Assembly (NCBI GenBank): GCA_937927665.1
Contig: CALBRY010000119.1
Coordinates: 1 to 7,637, forward strand
Source: an uncultured Chloroflexota bacterium
GTDB taxonomy: Bacteria > Chloroflexota > Anaerolineae > Aggregatilineales > Phototrophicaceae
Reading direction: 5' to 3'
Length of the DNA stretch: 7,637 bases
Made by a program: the position numbers and the translations under genes. Shown here piece by piece: positions 5,797 through 7,637 of this stretch (position 1 is its first letter; every line of letters begins with the position of its first letter). The notes under the pieces are model-generated. The model ran no database searches. It was not told the origin of the DNA and saw nothing but the letters and a program-made list of their open reading frames with translations.

Positions 5797-5812
5797 CGCG
5801 ACTCTGCGGTTG
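5780..5812. terminator. Perfect 13-bp hairpin between convergent genes (bidirectional terminator candidate)
   Basis: CAACCGCAGAGTC (5780-5792) and GACTCTGCGGTTG (5800-5812) are exact reverse complements around the 7-nt loop ATAACGC. The hydrolase stop TAA (5794-5796) lies inside the loop, so the left arm encodes the protein's last residues. The right arm ends 14 bp before the end of the convergent permease gene. On the plus strand the hairpin is followed by AGGGCG without a T-run; on the minus strand it is followed by GTGTTTCC. It probably works as a terminator or mRNA 3'-end protector for both genes. Confidence 0.7.
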
Positions 5813-5826
5813 AGGGCGAATACTGC

Positions 5827-6708
5827 TTAACCTTTGATACTCCCCGCGAGCAAACCGCGAATGAAGTAGCGCCCCAACAGGATATACACGATCGTTGTCG
5901 GGATGGCTGCCAAGAATGCGCTCGCCATCTGCACATTCCATTGAATGATCTGGCTTCCGGCGATATTTTGCAGCGCGACCGTCACCGTTGGCGTTCCCTG
6001 AGCGATGGTGATGCTGAACAGGAACTCGTTCCAGATTTGCGTAAACTGCCAGATCGCCACGACGACAAAGCCGGGGAGCGAAATCGGCAGCACAATCTTC
6101 CAGTACAGCCCGAAAAAGCCCGCACCGTCGATTGCGCCTGCTTCCAGCATTTCATCGGGCACTTCTGCGTAATAGTTGCGGAAGATCAGCGTCGTGATCG
6201 GCAGCCCGTACACGACATGGCACATGATCAATCCCGGCAGCGTGTTATACAGCCCGATCCCGCGCAAAAACTGCACGAGCGGAATGATAATCGCTTGATA
6301 CGGGATGAACATGCCAAACAGCATGAGCGGGAAAATGATGTTCGCGCCGGGGAATTTCCATTTGCTCAAGACATACCCGTTGAGCGATCCCAGCACCGCC
6401 GAAATGACTGTCGCCGGAATGACGAGAAGGAAACTGTTGGTTAAGCCAACTTTTAAGGCTTCGAATGCCGCGCCGAAGCTTTCGAAGCTCAGTTGACTGG
6501 GGAGTTCCCACATGCGGGTAATATCGACTTCCGCCGTGCTTTTGAAGCTCGTCAGCAGCACAACGATAATGGGCAGCATGAAAACCACTGCGAATGCGAT
6601 CAAGACGACGTAGACAATCGTCGTGCGTGCGATCTGCCCAGCCGGGCGACCCGGTTTTTTCGCCGCCGCTTTGATGGGCGCGATGATGGGTGTTTGTGCA
6701 GTAGTCAT
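5827..6708 (-). CDS. Carbohydrate ABC transporter permease, MalG-like (CUT1 family)
   Basis: This 293-aa inner-membrane protein is the second permease subunit of a CUT1-type sugar importer. Six hydrophobic helices are visible at about 31-53, 92-114, 123-148, 157-176, 205-226 and 262-284. Between the fourth and fifth lies the cytoplasmic EAA loop that docks on the ATPase, here PDEMLEAGAIDGAG continuing to IVLPISLP (184-212); the signature reads EAG in place of EAA. The C-terminus YFIRGLLAGSIKG (281-293) is typical of the MalG/UgpE branch. The first 28 residues are basic and Ala/Pro-rich and should be cytoplasmic. The ATG overlaps the stop of the MalF-like gene by one base (TAATG), and GGGGAG ten bases upstream supplies a ribosome binding site inside that gene, so translation is probably coupled. 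The sugar cannot be inferred, because no binding protein, ATPase or glycosidase is in view. It is the last gene of its operon on this side. Confidence 0.95.
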   Translation of the reverse strand: MTTAQTPIIAPIKAAAKKPGRPAGQIARTTIVYVVLIAFAVVFMLPIIVVLLTSFKSTAEVDITRMWELPSQLSFESFGAAFEALKVGLTNSFLLVIPATVISAVLGSLNGYVLSKWKFPGANIIFPLMLFGMFIPYQAIIIPLVQFLRGIGLYNTLPGLIMCHVVYGLPITTLIFRNYYAEVPDEMLEAGAIDGAGFFGLYWKIVLPISLPGFVVVAIWQFTQIWNEFLFSITIAQGTPTVTVALQNIAGSQIIQWNVQMASAFLAAIPTTIVYILLGRYFIRGLLAGSIKG

Positions 6709-6710
6709 TA
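6706..6710 (-). promoter_or_regulatory. TAATG stop-start overlap coupling the two permease genes
   Basis: On the minus strand, TAATG holds both the TAA stop of the MalF-like gene (6710-6708) and the ATG of the MalG-like gene (6708-6706). A GGGGAG site at 6724-6719 precedes it at good spacing. Ribosomes finishing the first gene could start the second directly, giving equal amounts of the two heterodimer partners. Confidence 0.75.
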
Positions 6711-7637
6711 TTTTTTCTGCTCCCCTTTCAGGTTTGCGTACAGGTACGGCACGATCACCACCGCCACCAAGACGAGCATAATCATTGCTACCGCTGCGCC
6801 GCGTGCTGGCAAGAATCCGCGATAGGTTTCAAACCACATGTACATACCCGGCACGTCAATCGAAAGCAGATCGCCGCCGCCCAACACATATACCAGGTCG
6901 AAAATCTTGAGCGAAATATGACCGAGCACGATCATCGCGCTCAGGGTAATCGGCGCAAGCAGGGGCAGTACAACGCGGCGATAGACGCCGAGTTCGCTGC
7001 ATCCATCGACGCGGGCGGCTTCGCGCAGTTCTTCGGGAACGCCGCGCAGCCCCGCAAGATACATCGCCATCGTGTAGCCGCTCATTTGCCAGCCCGCCGC
7101 AATCACCAACGCGATCAATGCGAGATTGAAGCCGTACCGTTCAGGGCGGGGGAGCGCCTGCCACAGTGCCGGAGTCGCGCTGAAAAGCAGGTAAATATTC
7201 AACAACATGGCGATGGCAAGCACGAAAATCGCCGGACGGGAACGCCGCCGGATGATGTAATAGAAAGCCGGAAGGATGACCACCAGCCCGATGATGACTG
7301 CGATGATGGTCGGAAGGTCTTGCCAGTTAAATTCTAATATTCGCTGCTGACTCGTGTGCCATTGGAACTCGCCGGGCGGCAGTCCTAACAGCGTAGGTAA
7401 GCGGTTGATCCCGGCGTTCACATTGAACAACCAGCGCCACACCACACCCGTGACCACAAAAGACAACGCCATCGGGAATAAGAAAATGGTGCGGAAGATC
7501 GCCTCACCGCGAATTTTCTGATCGAGCAGAACCGCCAACAGCAGCCCAAGTGCTAAACAGACGGCAATAAACAGGAAGGTGAAGAAAATCGTATTCACAA
7601 ACCCGTTGCGAAACCGGCTGTCAAGTGGGGCGCTGAT
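6708..7637 (-). CDS. Carbohydrate ABC transporter permease, MalF-like (CUT1 family), 5' end outside the window
   Basis: This is the first permease subunit of the sugar importer, forming a heterodimer with the MalG-like protein. Counting from the first visible residue, the EAA loop is at about 200-229: GVPEELREAARVDG followed by VVLPLLAP. Helices are visible at about 16-39, 49-71, 109-130, 135-154, 169-194, 227-247 and 280-302. The usual pattern would leave five helices after the missing first one, so there appear to be two extra ones, inserted before the EAA-side helix. The reading frame stays open to the window edge, and the upstream residues (DSRFRNGFVNTIFFT) fit the conserved W-x-x-[AF]-x-x-NT block that follows the first helix in this family. 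The GTG at 7598 is therefore an internal Val codon, and the true start lies to the right. The upstream neighbour, off-window, is likely the solute-binding protein. The sugar is unknown. Confidence 0.92.
   Translation of the reverse strand: MSAPLDSRFRNGFVNTIFFTFLFIAVCLALGLLLAVLLDQKIRGEAIFRTIFLFPMALSFVVTGVVWRWLFNVNAGINRLPTLLGLPPGEFQWHTSQQRILEFNWQDLPTIIAVIIGLVVILPAFYYIIRRRSRPAIFVLAIAMLLNIYLLFSATPALWQALPRPERYGFNLALIALVIAAGWQMSGYTMAMYLAGLRGVPEELREAARVDGCSELGVYRRVVLPLLAPITLSAMIVLGHISLKIFDLVYVLGGGDLLSIDVPGMYMWFETYRGFLPARGAAVAMIMLVLVAVVIVPYLYANLKGEQKK

Noticed and set aside
5941..6444. Plus-strand frame of 167 codons opposite the MalG-like permease
   Set aside because: Highly charged Arg/Asp/Gln-rich translation antisense to a hydrophobic membrane protein is the expected mirror effect; there is no separate ribosome site or domain.
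1..7637. A defence island, CRISPR array, prophage or mobile element
   Set aside because: No nuclease, transposase, integrase, toxin-antitoxin or spaced repeat array is visible; all main frames are accounted for by metabolic, transport, signalling and rRNA-modification genes plus the paralog pair.

Overview
The window is ordinary bacterial chromosome: dense genes, short gaps, mid-50s percent GC by eye, codons rich in GCG, CGC and ATC, and Shine-Dalgarno-type start sites. I see no tRNA, rRNA, CRISPR array, insertion sequence or phage gene. The gene mix (a PPOX-like FAD oxidoreductase, a stand-alone receiver protein, CUT1 sugar permeases, and rsmA followed by two unrecognised membrane proteins) would fit an environmental Chloroflexota such as Anaerolineae. 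That placement is a guess from protein style and has not been tested by any search.

Left part (1-2091). A minus-strand FAD-dependent oxidoreductase (52-1368) diverges from a plus-strand receiver-only response regulator (1556-1930) across a 187-bp gap that holds candidate promoters for both. The left edge carries a short 9-bp-period tandem repeat and a weak hairpin after the oxidoreductase stop. A 161-bp convergent gap with mutually exclusive hairpins follows the response regulator.

Middle (2092-4860). Three minus-strand genes run in the order rsmA (16S rRNA dimethyltransferase), a 269-aa membrane protein and a 319-aa membrane protein. The gaps are 49 and 30 bp, so they may be one operon. The two membrane proteins are diverged tandem paralogs: each has a two-helix membrane hairpin, a probably cytoplasmic beta-rich domain with the shared block FEL-[IV]-D-x-x-G-x-R-x-[FY]-V-H-E, and a short C-terminal M-S-L-[DE]-[DE]-L-L motif. 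I do not recognise this domain, and it is the best candidate for something undescribed here.

Right part (4861-7637). A membrane-anchored alpha/beta hydrolase on the plus strand diverges from rsmA over a 62-bp gap with a two-way symmetric -10-like box. It ends in a perfect 13-bp hairpin whose loop contains the stop codon. This hairpin separates it from a convergent pair of CUT1-type sugar ABC permeases (MalG-like, 5827-6708; MalF-like, 6708 to the window edge, 5'-truncated) whose stop and start overlap in TAATG. The MalF-like subunit carries an apparent extra pair of membrane helices ahead of its EAA loop. The solute-binding protein and the ATPase of this importer are not in the window.
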